This document shows, one piece after another, positions 19,708 through 28,128 of a stretch of DNA of 39,320 bases (its first letter is position 1; the number at the start of each line of letters is the position of its first letter). The position numbers and the translations under genes were made by a program. This DNA is from Hyphomicrobiaceae bacterium (GTDB taxonomy: Bacteria; Pseudomonadota; Alphaproteobacteria; Rhizobiales; Xanthobacteraceae): NCBI GenBank assembly GCA_947472885.1, contig CANJBX010000033.1, positions 1 through 39,320 on the forward strand, read 5' to 3'. The notes under the pieces are model-generated. The model searched no databases, was not told where the DNA came from, and saw only the letters and a list, made by a program, of their open reading frames with translations.

Positions 19708-19825
19708 ACATCACACGAAGGCCCTAAACAGGTGCATCAAACCCGCTTTTGAAAGCCTTCGCTCCATCGCCATACTTGCTGATAAGTTAACAGAATGTCG
19801 AGCGATATTAACTGGTTAACATCCG

Positions 19826-20821
19826 ATGAATAAAACGCCTCCCGTTAGGGTTAACGCGCGCGCCGAAAGCTGGCCCATCGCCGGCCGTTTTGCGATCAGC
19901 CGCGGCAGCAAGACGCAGGCTGAGGTCGTTGTCGTCGAGATTTCCGATGGCACCTACACCGGCCGTGGCGAATGCGTGCCTTATGGACGCTATGGCGAGC
20001 GCGTGGACGGTGTGCTTGCCGACATCGCGAATATCGCACCGGCATTCTCCGGCGGCCTTGACCGTGACGGCCTGCGGAGCGCCATGCCCGCCGGTGCGGC
20101 ACGCAACGCGCTCGACTGCGCGCTGTGGGACCTCGAAGCCAAGCGCAGCGGTAAGCCCGTATTCGCGCTGGCCGGACTGCCGCCGCCCCGCCCGCTCCTG
20201 ACCGCCTACACGATTTCACTCGCCGCGCCGGTGGATATGGCACGCGCAGCGCAGGCCGCGTTGCAGTATCCCCTGCTGAAGGTGAAGCTCGGCGCGGACG
20301 GCGACCCTGCCCGCATTGCCGCCGTGCGCAAGGCTACGCCCACCGCGGAACTGATCGTGGATGCCAACGAAGGCTGGACCGCAGCCAATATCGCCGGGAA
20401 CTTTGCCGCTTGCGCCGCTGCGCGTGTGACGTTGATCGAACAGCCCTTGCCTGCAGACGACGACGCACTGCTCAAGACCATCGCGCGCCCTGTTCCACTC
20501 TGCGCGGACGAAAGCGTCCATGGCATCGGTTCGCTTGCCGCGCTCGCCGGCAAATACGATCTGGTCAACATCAAGCTCGACAAGACCGGCGGATTGACAG
20601 AAGCGCTGGTCATCGCCGACGCCGCGAGCGCGATGGGATTTGGATTGATGACCGGCAGCATGGTCGGCACATCGCTCGCCATGGCGCCCGCCATGCTGCT
20701 GGCGCAGAACGCCCGTGTGGTCGATCTCGACGGGCCATTGCTGCTGACCAAGGATCGCGACAACGGCCTGCGTTATGAAGGCGGCATGATATTTCCGCCC
20801 GAACCGTCGTTATGGGGATAG
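19826..20821 (+). CDS. Enolase-superfamily dipeptide epimerase / N-acetyl-D-Glu racemase DgcA-like
   Basis: A 331-residue muconate-lactonizing-type enolase-superfamily enzyme. The KxK catalytic pair is in LLKVKLGADGD (about 150-155), metal ligands are in LIVDANEGW, LIEQPLP and PLCADESVHG, and the second-base lysine is in NIKLDKTGGL. The C-terminal GSMVGTSLAMAPAM is the substrate specificity segment of L-Ala-D/L-Glu epimerases. It would epimerise L-Ala-D-Glu from recycled peptidoglycan or racemise N-acetyl-D-Glu; the two are not separable from sequence alone. It is divergent from the Mla operon and its last 12 bases overlap the last 12 of the convergent MFS transporter gene. Confidence 0.85.
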   Translation: MNKTPPVRVNARAESWPIAGRFAISRGSKTQAEVVVVEISDGTYTGRGECVPYGRYGERVDGVLADIANIAPAFSGGLDRDGLRSAMPAGAARNALDCALWDLEAKRSGKPVFALAGLPPPRPLLTAYTISLAAPVDMARAAQAALQYPLLKVKLGADGDPARIAAVRKATPTAELIVDANEGWTAANIAGNFAACAAARVTLIEQPLPADDDALLKTIARPVPLCADESVHGIGSLAALAGKYDLVNIKLDKTGGLTEALVIADAASAMGFGLMTGSMVGTSLAMAPAMLLAQNARVVDLDGPLLLTKDRDNGLRYEGGMIFPPEPSLWG

Positions 20822-22012
20822 CGACCGCTCGTTGTGCGGATCGCGCCACTTGAAATATGCGATCAGCGCGACGATGCCACCCGCAAGCGCCGGCAACACC
20901 ATCGCGGCGTAAGCAAGATCGCCGTAGGCGCTGAACAAAATACCCGACATACCCATCGCAAAGGCATTTATCGCGCTGGCCGATGCCGAGAGATCGCCTT
21001 GCGCCGCTGCGCCACGGCCCGGCGTGGCCAGATGCGCGATGAACTGCATCCCACCAATATGGGTCGCACAGAACGTCAGTGCATGCAGGCATTGCAAGAC
21101 AGGCAACAGTGCCAGCGGCGGATCGAACGCCATCACGCTCCAGCGCAAAACTCCACCGGCAGCACCGATGACGATCAGGGCAATGGGACTTACAAAGCGC
21201 GTGACGAAGCCCGACGCCGCGAACAGGCAAACCTCCGCAATGACACCGATGCCCCAAAGGACACCGATGGTCGTGTCGTTCAGACCCTTGGCGCTCCATG
21301 CCAGCGTCGAGAAGCCGTAATAGACCGCGTGGCTCGATTGAATGAGGCCGAACGCCAAGACCACCAGCACGAAGACGGGCATTCGCCACAATGATTTTGG
21401 CGGCGGCTTTTGCTCACCGCCTGCATCGTGGTGCGGCGTCTGCGGGATCAGCAGCCACGCCAGCACGACGCCGATGACATAAGACGACGTAATCAGCCAG
21501 ATGATGCTGGGCCGCGTCAGCCATGCGATCAGCGCGCCAGCGCCGATGTTCGCCAGAATGAATGTCGCGGAAGACCACAGCCGCACGGGTCCGTAGGCTT
21601 TTCCGCGCTCGGCAAGACCGCGCAAGGCGTAGGCGTCCGCCAGCGGATAGGTCGGCGTGAAGAAAATCGCCGTCGCCGCCATGGCAATCACGATAGCAAG
21701 GAAACCATCGACCGACGCCAGTGCGAGATGGCCGACGATCGAGCCGATACTGGTGATGATGATCGCGCCGCGCAACGTATTGAACCTGTCGGCGACGCGC
21801 GTCACCAGCGGCACGCAGATGATGCGGATAATCATCGGCACGGCCAGAACAATGCCGATTTCGCGCGCGCTGAGACCTTTATAATCCAACCAGACGGGGA
21901 AAAACGGCATGCCGATGCCGGTCGCAATGCCGAGCGTTCCGTAAAAAGCGGACAGGCGCAGGGAGAAGTATGCGCCGAATGAACCCGCACCGGGTTTGGC
22001 TGGTGTGTTCAA
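20810..22012 (-). CDS. MFS transporter, HcaT-like (MFS_1_like)
   Basis: A 400-residue transporter with 12 predicted helices. The first half has the loop signature VTRVADRFNTLRGAIIITS and the FGLIQSSHAVYYGFSTLAWS segment opens the second half, as in the 3-phenylpropionate transporter group. The substrate is not readable. The frame opens with TTG at 22012 (NTPAKPGAGSFGAYFSLRLS) and I see no ATG before the first helix. It lies 15 bases downstream of the dehydratase gene, so the two are probably co-transcribed, and is tail-to-tail with the epimerase. Confidence 0.88.
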   Translation of the reverse strand: MNTPAKPGAGSFGAYFSLRLSAFYGTLGIATGIGMPFFPVWLDYKGLSAREIGIVLAVPMIIRIICVPLVTRVADRFNTLRGAIIITSIGSIVGHLALASVDGFLAIVIAMAATAIFFTPTYPLADAYALRGLAERGKAYGPVRLWSSATFILANIGAGALIAWLTRPSIIWLITSSYVIGVVLAWLLIPQTPHHDAGGEQKPPPKSLWRMPVFVLVVLAFGLIQSSHAVYYGFSTLAWSAKGLNDTTIGVLWGIGVIAEVCLFAASGFVTRFVSPIALIVIGAAGGVLRWSVMAFDPPLALLPVLQCLHALTFCATHIGGMQFIAHLATPGRGAAAQGDLSASASAINAFAMGMSGILFSAYGDLAYAAMVLPALAGGIVALIAYFKWRDPHNERSLSP

Positions 22013-22027
22013 GGTTGCAATCTTCAG

Positions 22028-23023
22028 CTAGGCGACCAAGCGTGAAAACAGATCGGGGTCTACATTGCCGCCCGACAGGATGGCAACGGCGATCTTGCCG
22101 CGCACATCGACCTTGCCGGAAAGCAATGCGGCCAGCGCAACCGCGCCACCGGGCTCCACGACCAGCTTGAGTTCATGAAACGCGAACGCCACCGCGCGGC
22201 CAGCTTCCTCGTCGCTGGCGGAAACGCCGGCGCCGATCAGCGCCCGGTTGATCTCGAAGGTGATCTTGCCCGGCGACTGCGCCATCAGCGCGTCGCAGAT
22301 CGACCCGGACGGCCGGGTGTTACACTCGCGCTGGCCGCTTTTGAACGAACGCGCGTGATCGTCGAAATCCTGCGGCTCAGCCGTGTAGAACTGTGCGGCA
22401 GGCACGCGCGACTTCACCGCCAGCGCGACACCCGCCGCAAGCCCGCCGCCGGATGCGTTGACGATAACGATATCGGGCGAAAGACCAAGCGCGGCAAGGT
22501 CATCGACGATTTCGGTCCCGGCCGTTCCCTGGCCCGCAATAATCAGCGGGTCGTCATAGGGCGGCGCCAGCACTGCATTGCGCCGTGAGGCAATATCGTT
22601 GGCGATCTTCTCACGGTCTTCGCGTTCGCGGTCATAGAGTACGATCTCGGCGCCGAGCGCCGCCGTGCGTTCGCGCTTGGCGCGCGGCGCATCGGCCGGC
22701 ATCACAATCACGGCTGGCATGTGGAGCAGCTTTGCCGCAGCCGCCACACCCTGCGCATGATTGCCGGACGAGAATGCCACCACGCCGCCCGCGCGCTGGG
22801 CCACCGGCGTCGCCGCCAGCTTGTTATAGGCGCCGCGAAACTTGAACGAGCCCGTGCGCTGGAGCGTTTCGGCCTTGAGAAACACGCGGCCGCCGGTAAT
22901 CGCATCGAGAACCGGCGATGAAATCAGCGGCGTGTGCAGCGCCACGCCGGCCAGCCGGCGCGTGGCGGCATCGACATCTGCGGATGTGGGCAGCGCGGCG
23001 ATAAAGCTGGAATCTTGCGGCAT
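22028..23023 (-). CDS. PLP-dependent threonine/serine dehydratase (catabolic type)
   Basis: A 331-residue fold-type II PLP enzyme. The Schiff-base lysine is in SFKFRGAYNKL (about residue 47), the substrate loop is FSSGNHAQGVA, and the phosphate-binding Gly-rich loop is NASGGGLAAGV. There is no C-terminal ACT domain, so it resembles catabolic TdcB or serine racemase-like enzymes rather than the isoleucine-feedback-regulated IlvA. It deaminates Thr or Ser to the 2-oxo acid. ATG 23023 is preferred over TTG 23059. It is the first gene of a likely two-gene unit with the MFS transporter. Confidence 0.88.
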   Translation of the reverse strand: MPQDSSFIAALPTSADVDAATRRLAGVALHTPLISSPVLDAITGGRVFLKAETLQRTGSFKFRGAYNKLAATPVAQRAGGVVAFSSGNHAQGVAAAAKLLHMPAVIVMPADAPRAKRERTAALGAEIVLYDREREDREKIANDIASRRNAVLAPPYDDPLIIAGQGTAGTEIVDDLAALGLSPDIVIVNASGGGLAAGVALAVKSRVPAAQFYTAEPQDFDDHARSFKSGQRECNTRPSGSICDALMAQSPGKITFEINRALIGAGVSASDEEAGRAVAFAFHELKLVVEPGGAVALAALLSGKVDVRGKIAVAILSGGNVDPDLFSRLVA

Positions 23024-23089
23024 TTGCGCAGCGTACTGCCGCGGCAGCCACAGCGGCAAGAGCCATACAGCCCGACGGCGAATTGCCCG

Positions 23090-23881
23090 CTAGGCCGCCT
23101 TTGCAGCCAGCAACTGCACCTGCTGTTGCGCGGCGTCGGTCCAGGTGATGATTTCCATCCGCCCATCCTCATGTTCCGCAATCGCCGTGCAGCTTTCGAC
23201 CCAGTCACCACAGTTGATGTAACACACGCCGAACTTGTCGTGGATCGCGGCGTGATGGATGTGCCCGCAGATCACGCCCTGGGTATCGTGACGCGCGGCT
23301 TCCGCGGCCAGCGTGGTCTCGAACGCACCGATGTAGTTCACGGCGTTCTTCACGCGCTGCTTGGCCCATTGCGACAATGACCAGTAAGGCATGCGCAGCA
23401 GACGGCGGATCGCATTGAACCAGCGGTTGAGCACAATCGCGGCGTCGTAAGCCTTGTCGCCCAGCAGCGCCAGCCAGCGCGCCTGCGTCACGACGAGATC
23501 GAAATGATCGCCGTGAATGACGAGGTAACGGCGTTCATCGACGCCGGTGTGAATGGCATTCTCGACGACCTCGATGCCGCCGAAATGCGTACCGTAGTAC
23601 CCGCGCAGGAATTCGTCGTGATTGCCGGGCACATAGACGATGCGCGCGCCCTTGCGCGCCTTGCGCAGCAGCTTCTGCACGACGTCATTGTGCGCCTGCG
23701 GCCAGTACCAGCCGGATTTTATTTTCCAGCCGTCGATGATGTCGCCGACAAGATAAATGGTATCGGCGTCATGCCAGCGCAGGAAATCCAGAAGCCGTTC
23801 CGCCTGACTGCCGCGCGCGCCGAGATGCACGTCCGAGATGAACAAGGTGCGGAAGCGGTGTGCGTTGTCTTCAGTTGTCAC
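23090..23881 (-). CDS. UDP-2,3-diacylglucosamine diphosphatase-like metallophosphoesterase
   Basis: About 263 residues from GTG 23881. Calcineurin-like motifs in order: FISDVHLG (DxH), VGDIIDGW (GDxxD), YVPGNHDEFLR (GNHD), VIHGDHFD and VICGHIHHA (GHxH). The order and spacing fit the LpxH-like family annotated UDP-2,3-diacylglucosamine diphosphatase in rhizobia, although those organisms usually use LpxI for lipid A and the true substrate of this family is uncertain. The frame stays open to 24001 but the upstream 40 residues lack protein character and overlap the promoter region. It is divergent from a lipid glycosyltransferase at 24035. Confidence 0.85.
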   Translation of the reverse strand: MTTEDNAHRFRTLFISDVHLGARGSQAERLLDFLRWHDADTIYLVGDIIDGWKIKSGWYWPQAHNDVVQKLLRKARKGARIVYVPGNHDEFLRGYYGTHFGGIEVVENAIHTGVDERRYLVIHGDHFDLVVTQARWLALLGDKAYDAAIVLNRWFNAIRRLLRMPYWSLSQWAKQRVKNAVNYIGAFETTLAAEAARHDTQGVICGHIHHAAIHDKFGVCYINCGDWVESCTAIAEHEDGRMEIITWTDAAQQQVQLLAAKAA

Positions 23882-24034
23882 GTTCGATGTTCTTATCGCC
23901 AAATGACATATCGAATCCCTGAGATGCTTATGCCGAAACGCCGTGACGTTTCGGTGACAGGCACGCGCCGCAGGTTGCGTATTGGTTAACGGCGGCGTCA
24001 CCCGCCTGTCATCGCCGCCGCGTAGTTTTCATGG

Positions 24035-25180
24035 ATGAATTTAGCGATTCTCGGCGCCGCCGCTTTCCTTGCCGTCACCCTCAGCCTGCATGTCGGCAGC
24101 ATCGCCATCGCGCTGCGGCGCTGCCGGGCACCGACGCAACTGATGCCGGCGCCCGCGCAGGCTTCCGCCATTTCGCTCATTCGTCCGGTGTGCGGCCTCG
24201 ACAATTTTGTCGAGGCGACCCTCGCCTCGTCCTTCGATCTCGATTACCCGGATTACGAAATCGTCTTCTGCGTCGCACACGCGCGGGATCCGGCTATTCC
24301 GCTCATCCAGCAGTTGATCGCCGCGCATCCGGATGCGCGCGCCAGCCTGCTCGTCGGCGACGAGCGCATCAGCGCCAATCCGAAGCTCAATAATTGCTTC
24401 AAGGGCTGGAATGCCGCAAAGCACGAATGGATCGTGCTGGCGGATTCCAACGTGATGATGCCGCGCGATTACCTCACCCGCCTGATGGCCGCGTGGCGTG
24501 ACGACACCGGCCTCGTCTGTTCGCCGCCATCGGGCTCCTGCCCGGAAGGTTACTGGGCGCAGGTCGAATGCGCCTTTCTCAATGCGCATCAGGCGCGCTG
24601 GCAGTACGTCGCCGACACGCTCGGCAACGGCTTTGCGCAGGGCAAGACGATGCTGTGGCGGCGCGACATTCTCGAGCGCGCCGGCGGCATCCGCCTGCTG
24701 GGGCAGGAAGCCGCCGAGGACGCCGCCTCCACCAAGGTGATCCGCGCGACTGGCTTGCGCGTGCGGCTCCCCGATGCGCCGTTCGCGCAGCCGCTCGGCT
24801 ACCGCAGGGCGCTTGAGGTCTGGCGGCGGCAAGTCCGCTGGGCGCAACTGCGCCGGGCCTCCTTTCCGCTCGTCTACACACCGGAAATTCTTTCCGGCCT
24901 GCAATGGCCGCTCGCAGCCGCCGGCTTTCTTGCCGCCCAGATGGATTTGCCGGTCGTGACCAGCATGCTGGCCTTCGCGGCTTTCTGGTATGGGCTGGAA
25001 ATGACCCTGGCGCGTTTCGCCGGCTGGCCGCTGACGATTGCCTATCCGGCCTATGCAGTGACGCGCGACCTGATGTTGCCGGTGCTGTGGATCAATGGCT
25101 GGCTCGGCTCCGACTTCGTCTGGCGCGGCAATCCGATGAACGCCGATGCGCCGGATGAAGCGCATATCCGCAACACATAA
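24035..25180 (+). CDS. GT21 ceramide glucosyltransferase-like enzyme (HpnI-like)
   Basis: A 381-residue inner-membrane glycosyltransferase. An N-terminal helix is followed by SLIRPVCGLDNFVEATLASS (UDP-sugar binding start of GT21), VLADSNVMMP (D2 metal region), GQEAAEDAASTKVI (D3) and WRRQVRWAQL, the (Q/R)xxRW motif of processive-like GT-A enzymes; two or three C-terminal helices follow. It matches ceramide glucosyltransferases and HpnI, which adds GlcNAc to hopanoid. The usual hpnJ/hpnK neighbours are absent, so hopanoid work is not shown; glycosphingolipid or glyco-glycerolipid synthesis is equally possible. It is divergent from the LpxH-like gene. Confidence 0.82.
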   Translation: MNLAILGAAAFLAVTLSLHVGSIAIALRRCRAPTQLMPAPAQASAISLIRPVCGLDNFVEATLASSFDLDYPDYEIVFCVAHARDPAIPLIQQLIAAHPDARASLLVGDERISANPKLNNCFKGWNAAKHEWIVLADSNVMMPRDYLTRLMAAWRDDTGLVCSPPSGSCPEGYWAQVECAFLNAHQARWQYVADTLGNGFAQGKTMLWRRDILERAGGIRLLGQEAAEDAASTKVIRATGLRVRLPDAPFAQPLGYRRALEVWRRQVRWAQLRRASFPLVYTPEILSGLQWPLAAAGFLAAQMDLPVVTSMLAFAAFWYGLEMTLARFAGWPLTIAYPAYAVTRDLMLPVLWINGWLGSDFVWRGNPMNADAPDEAHIRNT

Positions 25181-25208
25181 CCGACGCGCGACAACCGACG
25201 GAAACAAA

Positions 25209-25240
25209 AAGGCCGGCATGACGCCGGCCTTCCCGTTTTG
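25209..25240. terminator. Bidirectional terminator hairpin
   Basis: AAGGCCGGC (25209-25217) pairs with GCCGGCCTT (25223-25231) around a five-base loop. On the minus strand it is followed by TTTTTGTTT, so it best serves the porin remnant; on the plus strand CCCGTTTT follows, after the glycosyltransferase. Confidence 0.75.
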
Positions 25241-25256
25241 TGCTGCGCTTATGCAA

Positions 25257-26118
25257 TCACTTGGTGATCAGCGCCGCGCTTGGCATATCGTCCCAGCGGT
25301 ACTTCACGCCAAGCGAGAGAATGTGGACCTGAGAGGACGCGGTTCCGACGTAGCTTGCGCCGGTGACAAACCACGGATTGCCCGAACCCGCCGTGAGGTT
25401 GATCGGCGTATCAACCACATCGATGAACGAGTAGGCGAGATCGATGCTCAGACGATTGTTGACCTTGTTGGTCGCGCCGACCGAATACCAGTAGCGGTCA
25501 TTGTCCGGCAGGCGCGGCGTGCGCACCAGATCCGTGACCGGGCTTTTCTCGAACGCAAAACCCGCGCGCACCGTCCACGCCGGATTGAGTATGTATTCAA
25601 GACCGGCGGAATAGAAGTATCCGTCGCTGTACTGGAACGGCAGCGTGATCGCAGAGCCCGACAACGACGTTGCCGCCGCTCCGTTGGTCTGCAGGACGGT
25701 CGAAGTCCCAATCCGGCTCCAGTTTGACCACTCGAACGTGCCCAGTGCGGTCCACCCCCCGCCGAGACCCTGGCGGACACCGACGCTGACCATATCCGGC
25801 AACTTAATGGTGGTTTTTACAGCACCGATGGTGGTCGCACCGCCGGCGCCGGTCATGCCGCCCTCGATCTCCTGATCGATTTGCGAACGATAGCCGATAC
25901 CGATTGTCGTCGTTGCAGTCGGCTTGATCGTGGCACCGGCGGTCCAGCCATAGCCAAAGCCCGTGCCGGTAATCAGCAGCAGATTAGGATTGCCACCTGC
26001 GCCAGCCGCGTTGAAGCCTGGTCAGGCTTGCATCGGCGTATTGAATCTGGACGCCGGCACCGAAGCTCAACCACTCGTTGACCTTGAAAGCGATGCTCGG
26101 TGCGACGTTCATCGTCGT
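25257..26118 (-). pseudogene. FadL/OmpP1-family outer-membrane porin, 5'-truncated and frameshifted
   Basis: From 25856 to 25257 an open frame encodes the C-terminal 199 residues of a FadL-type beta-barrel (SVGVRQGLGGGWTALGTFEW, ending LSLGVKYRWDDMPSAALITK). The same frame extends upstream through GIGYRSQIDQEIEGGM and FGYGWTAGATIKPT to about 26016. There the homology jumps to another frame (FKVNEWLSFGAGVQIQYADA), consistent with one extra base near 26016-26021. Homology fades by about 26118; the signal peptide and the N-terminal 170 or so residues are missing, because only 190 bases separate it from the FAH gene. FadL proteins import hydrophobic compounds. This copy cannot be functional. Confidence 0.8.
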
Positions 26119-26306
26119 CAGCGAGGTGCTTGGGCAGGTTGGGCGAGATTCCGACGCAATAAATGCGAGTGTTGCGGGAATCCCACATCCTTTGGCGTGC
26201 AGCGCAGCAAAATACCCCGTTCAACGCCCACCCCGTCTTGTCGCGCCGCTTTCACGTCTCCATGATGGCCGCTTGCTGCATTGCAAGAATTCCAGTGGGG
26301 GAAATC

Positions 26307-27161
26307 ATGAAGCTCGTCCGTTACGGCCAGCCCGGCCGCGAAAAGCCCGGCATTATCGATAGCGCGGGCAAAATCCGCGACCTGTCCAGGATCGTCCCGG
26401 ACATCACCGGCGCGACGCTGTCGCCCGCGAGCCTCAACAAGATCCGCAAGGCCAAGATCGACACGCTGCCGCCCGTGCGCGGCAATCCCCGCATCGGCCC
26501 CTGCATCGGCAACGTGCGCCACTTCATCGCCATCGGCCTGAACTACGCCGACCACGCCGCCGAAGCCGGCGCGCCGATCCCGAAAGAGCCTATCATCTTC
26601 AACAAGGCGCTGACGTCGATCTGCGGCCCGAACGACGACACCATGACCCCGAAGGAATCCACCAAGCTCGATTATGAAATCGAACTCGGCATCGTCATCG
26701 GCCAGCGGTCGCGCTACCTCGCCAAGAACAAGGCGATGGACGCCGTCGCCGGATATTTTCTCGCCAACGATGTCTCCGAGCGTTCGTTTCAGATCGAGCG
26801 TTCCGGCGGCCAATGGGACAAGGGCAAGGGCTGCGAAACCTTCGGCCCCATCGGCCCGTGGTTTGTCACCAAGGACGAGATCAAGAATCCGCAGAACCTC
26901 GACATGTGGCTCACCGTGAATGGCGAGACGCGCCAGAAGGGCAACACGAAGACGATGATCTTCGGTGTCGAACACATCGTCTGGTACTGCTCGCAGTTCT
27001 TCGTGATGGAGCCCGGCGACATCATCGTCACCGGCACGCCGCCCGGCGTCGCGCTCGGCATGAAGCCGGAGCCGAAATTCCTGAAAGCCGGCGACGTTGT
27101 GAAGCTCGGCATCGCGGGGCTTGGCGAGCAGATGCAGAAGGTCGTGAAGTTCAAGATGTGA
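26307..27161 (+). CDS. Fumarylacetoacetate hydrolase family protein
   Basis: A 284-residue cytosolic FAH-fold enzyme. Key elements are FIAIGLNYADHA (start of the catalytic domain), KLDYEIELGIVIG with the ExE metal pair, NDVSERSFQ (metal Asp) and IIVTGTPPGVALG. This is the group of 2-keto-4-pentenoate hydratases, acylpyruvases and oxaloacetate decarboxylases; the substrate is uncertain. ATG 26307 is preceded by GTGGGGGAAATC, a good Shine-Dalgarno, while the open frame upstream to 26163 is not protein-like. It faces away from the FadL remnant. Confidence 0.9.
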   Translation: MKLVRYGQPGREKPGIIDSAGKIRDLSRIVPDITGATLSPASLNKIRKAKIDTLPPVRGNPRIGPCIGNVRHFIAIGLNYADHAAEAGAPIPKEPIIFNKALTSICGPNDDTMTPKESTKLDYEIELGIVIGQRSRYLAKNKAMDAVAGYFLANDVSERSFQIERSGGQWDKGKGCETFGPIGPWFVTKDEIKNPQNLDMWLTVNGETRQKGNTKTMIFGVEHIVWYCSQFFVMEPGDIIVTGTPPGVALGMKPEPKFLKAGDVVKLGIAGLGEQMQKVVKFKM

Positions 27162-27188
27162 GGATGTCGTCACGCTTGGCGCCACTTG

Positions 27189-27350
27189 CTCGAATACCCT
27201 CTCCCCTTGTGGGAGAGGGTCGCGCGCCACCGAAGCGCAGCGAAGGTGCAGTGCGCGGGGTGAGGGGTCAGTGTCCCGCGGCGAATCCCGACCCCTCACC
27301 CGGCTCGCTCCGCTCGCCACCCTCTCCCACAAGGGGAGAGGGTATTCGAG
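27189..27350. repeat. Long palindromic intergenic element, copy A
   Basis: Outer 32-base arms (27189-27220 and 27319-27350) are perfect inverted repeats containing CCCTCTCCCCTTGTGGGAGA. Inner arms GGGGTGAGGGGTC (27257-27269) and GACCCCTCACCC (27290-27301) also pair. Related motifs recur at 33437-33543, so this is a dispersed repeat family, probably a non-autonomous or REP-like element. It lies 28 bases past the FAH stop. Confidence 0.8.
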
Positions 27351-27360
27351 TTTGACGCGC

Positions 27361-27900
27361 CGTTTGTGATTCCGATTGCAAAACGCAAAGCTCCGCCCTC
27401 CCTGTTTTTTGTGAAGGCGCGGGCGCGCCTGTCGTGTGGGGGAAGTTTGCAGCCCTTCAACCATGTGAGGGGCGCGGAGCGCCGGCAGGCGCACCTTGTA
27501 ATATCCGCGCTTGCGATGCGCGGCGGTGTCCTTGCGATCGGACACCACGCCTTCCGGCGCTCCACGTGCGGTTTTGCAAAGGCAGAACGTGTCCGCCTTA
27601 CAGGCCCCGGGTCCGCGCTTCCTGGGACGCGCGAGATTGTGTCGCCACGCTCTCCTGTCCCAGTCCAGCAGGCTCCCTGCAGAGCGGTCATCATGCCGCC
27701 CGGTCGGGTCCCGAAGCCTCCCGGGGGTGAGGGTGCGAACCTCACACGCGGGCGCCGCGCCAGCCGAAACCGTCGGCCATCGAGACAAGCGGCGCTGAAT
27801 CTCCGGCGCCGCCAACTCGATCCGCTCCGCCTCAAGACGCCCATGAAGCGCCCCTCGCGAGCAGGGTGAGGCAACCTGGACCATAAAAGGAATAAAGTCA
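27361..27900. other. GC-rich gene-free block of unknown nature
   Basis: Several frames are open on both strands, but none has a signal peptide, recognised domain or convincing start. The block contains many short potential hairpins, for example GTGAGGGTGCGAACCTCAC near 27727. From memory it resembles a recurring intergenic sequence of Bradyrhizobium-type genomes that is often mis-annotated as hypothetical proteins; I could not verify this. It may be a structured RNA or a decayed repeat. Confidence 0.4.
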
Positions 27901-27957
27901 ATAGTAGGAATTATTGCATGTGTGCAAAAGGAGACAGTTTGCGCCTGCGCAGCAAGC

Positions 27958-28046
27958 GTAGCCCGGATTGAGCAAAGCGAAATCCGGGGACGGCCTTCAA
28001 CGTTGCGACGCTTTTCCCGGGTTTCGCTGCGCTCAACCCGGGCTAC
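27958..28046. repeat. REP-like inverted repeat (GTAGCCCGG type)
   Basis: Arms 27958-27988 (GTAGCCCGGATTGAGCAAAG and on) and 28016-28046 (ending CAACCCGGGCTAC) are imperfect inverted repeats of 31 bases around a 27-base loop. The motif is of a type widely dispersed between proteobacterial genes. Confidence 0.75.
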
Positions 28047-28055
28047 AGGCTGCTA

Positions 28056-28106
28056 CAAAAAAGCCGCGATGCGAGGAACGCCTCGCACGCGGCTTTTGCT
28101 TTTTAG
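28056..28106 (-). terminator. Strong bidirectional terminator closing the thiamin operon
   Basis: GCCGCGATGCGAGG pairs with CCTCGCACGCGGC (one bulge) around AACG, flanked by an A-run on the left and TTTTGCTTTTT on the right. On the minus strand the A-run reads as the U-tract, 23 bases after the FKBP stop. Confidence 0.88.
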
Positions 28107-28128
28107 CTGCAACGCAAGGCGCGAATTA

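Noticed and set aside
18547-19752. 401-codon plus-strand frame opposite mlaE
   Set aside because: His/Gln/Arg-rich shadow of a clear permease gene.
24041-25219. 392-codon minus-strand frame opposite the GT21 gene
   Set aside because: Shadow frame; the GT21 motifs on the plus strand decide the coding strand.
26130-26306. Possible N-terminal part of the FadL porin between 26118 and the FAH start
   Set aside because: All minus-strand frames were read; none gives a signal peptide or the conserved N-terminal FadL segment, and the space is too short.
26118-27884. 588-codon open frame on the minus strand
   Set aside because: It runs antisense to the FAH gene and across the palindromic repeat; its composition is Arg/Pro-rich and changes abruptly between these parts. 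A shadow frame of GC-rich DNA.
27361-27900. tmRNA, RNase P RNA, SRP RNA or tRNA in the gene-free block
   Set aside because: No tag-peptide sequence, no conserved RNase P or SRP core, no TTCGA-type T-loop with a matching acceptor stem.
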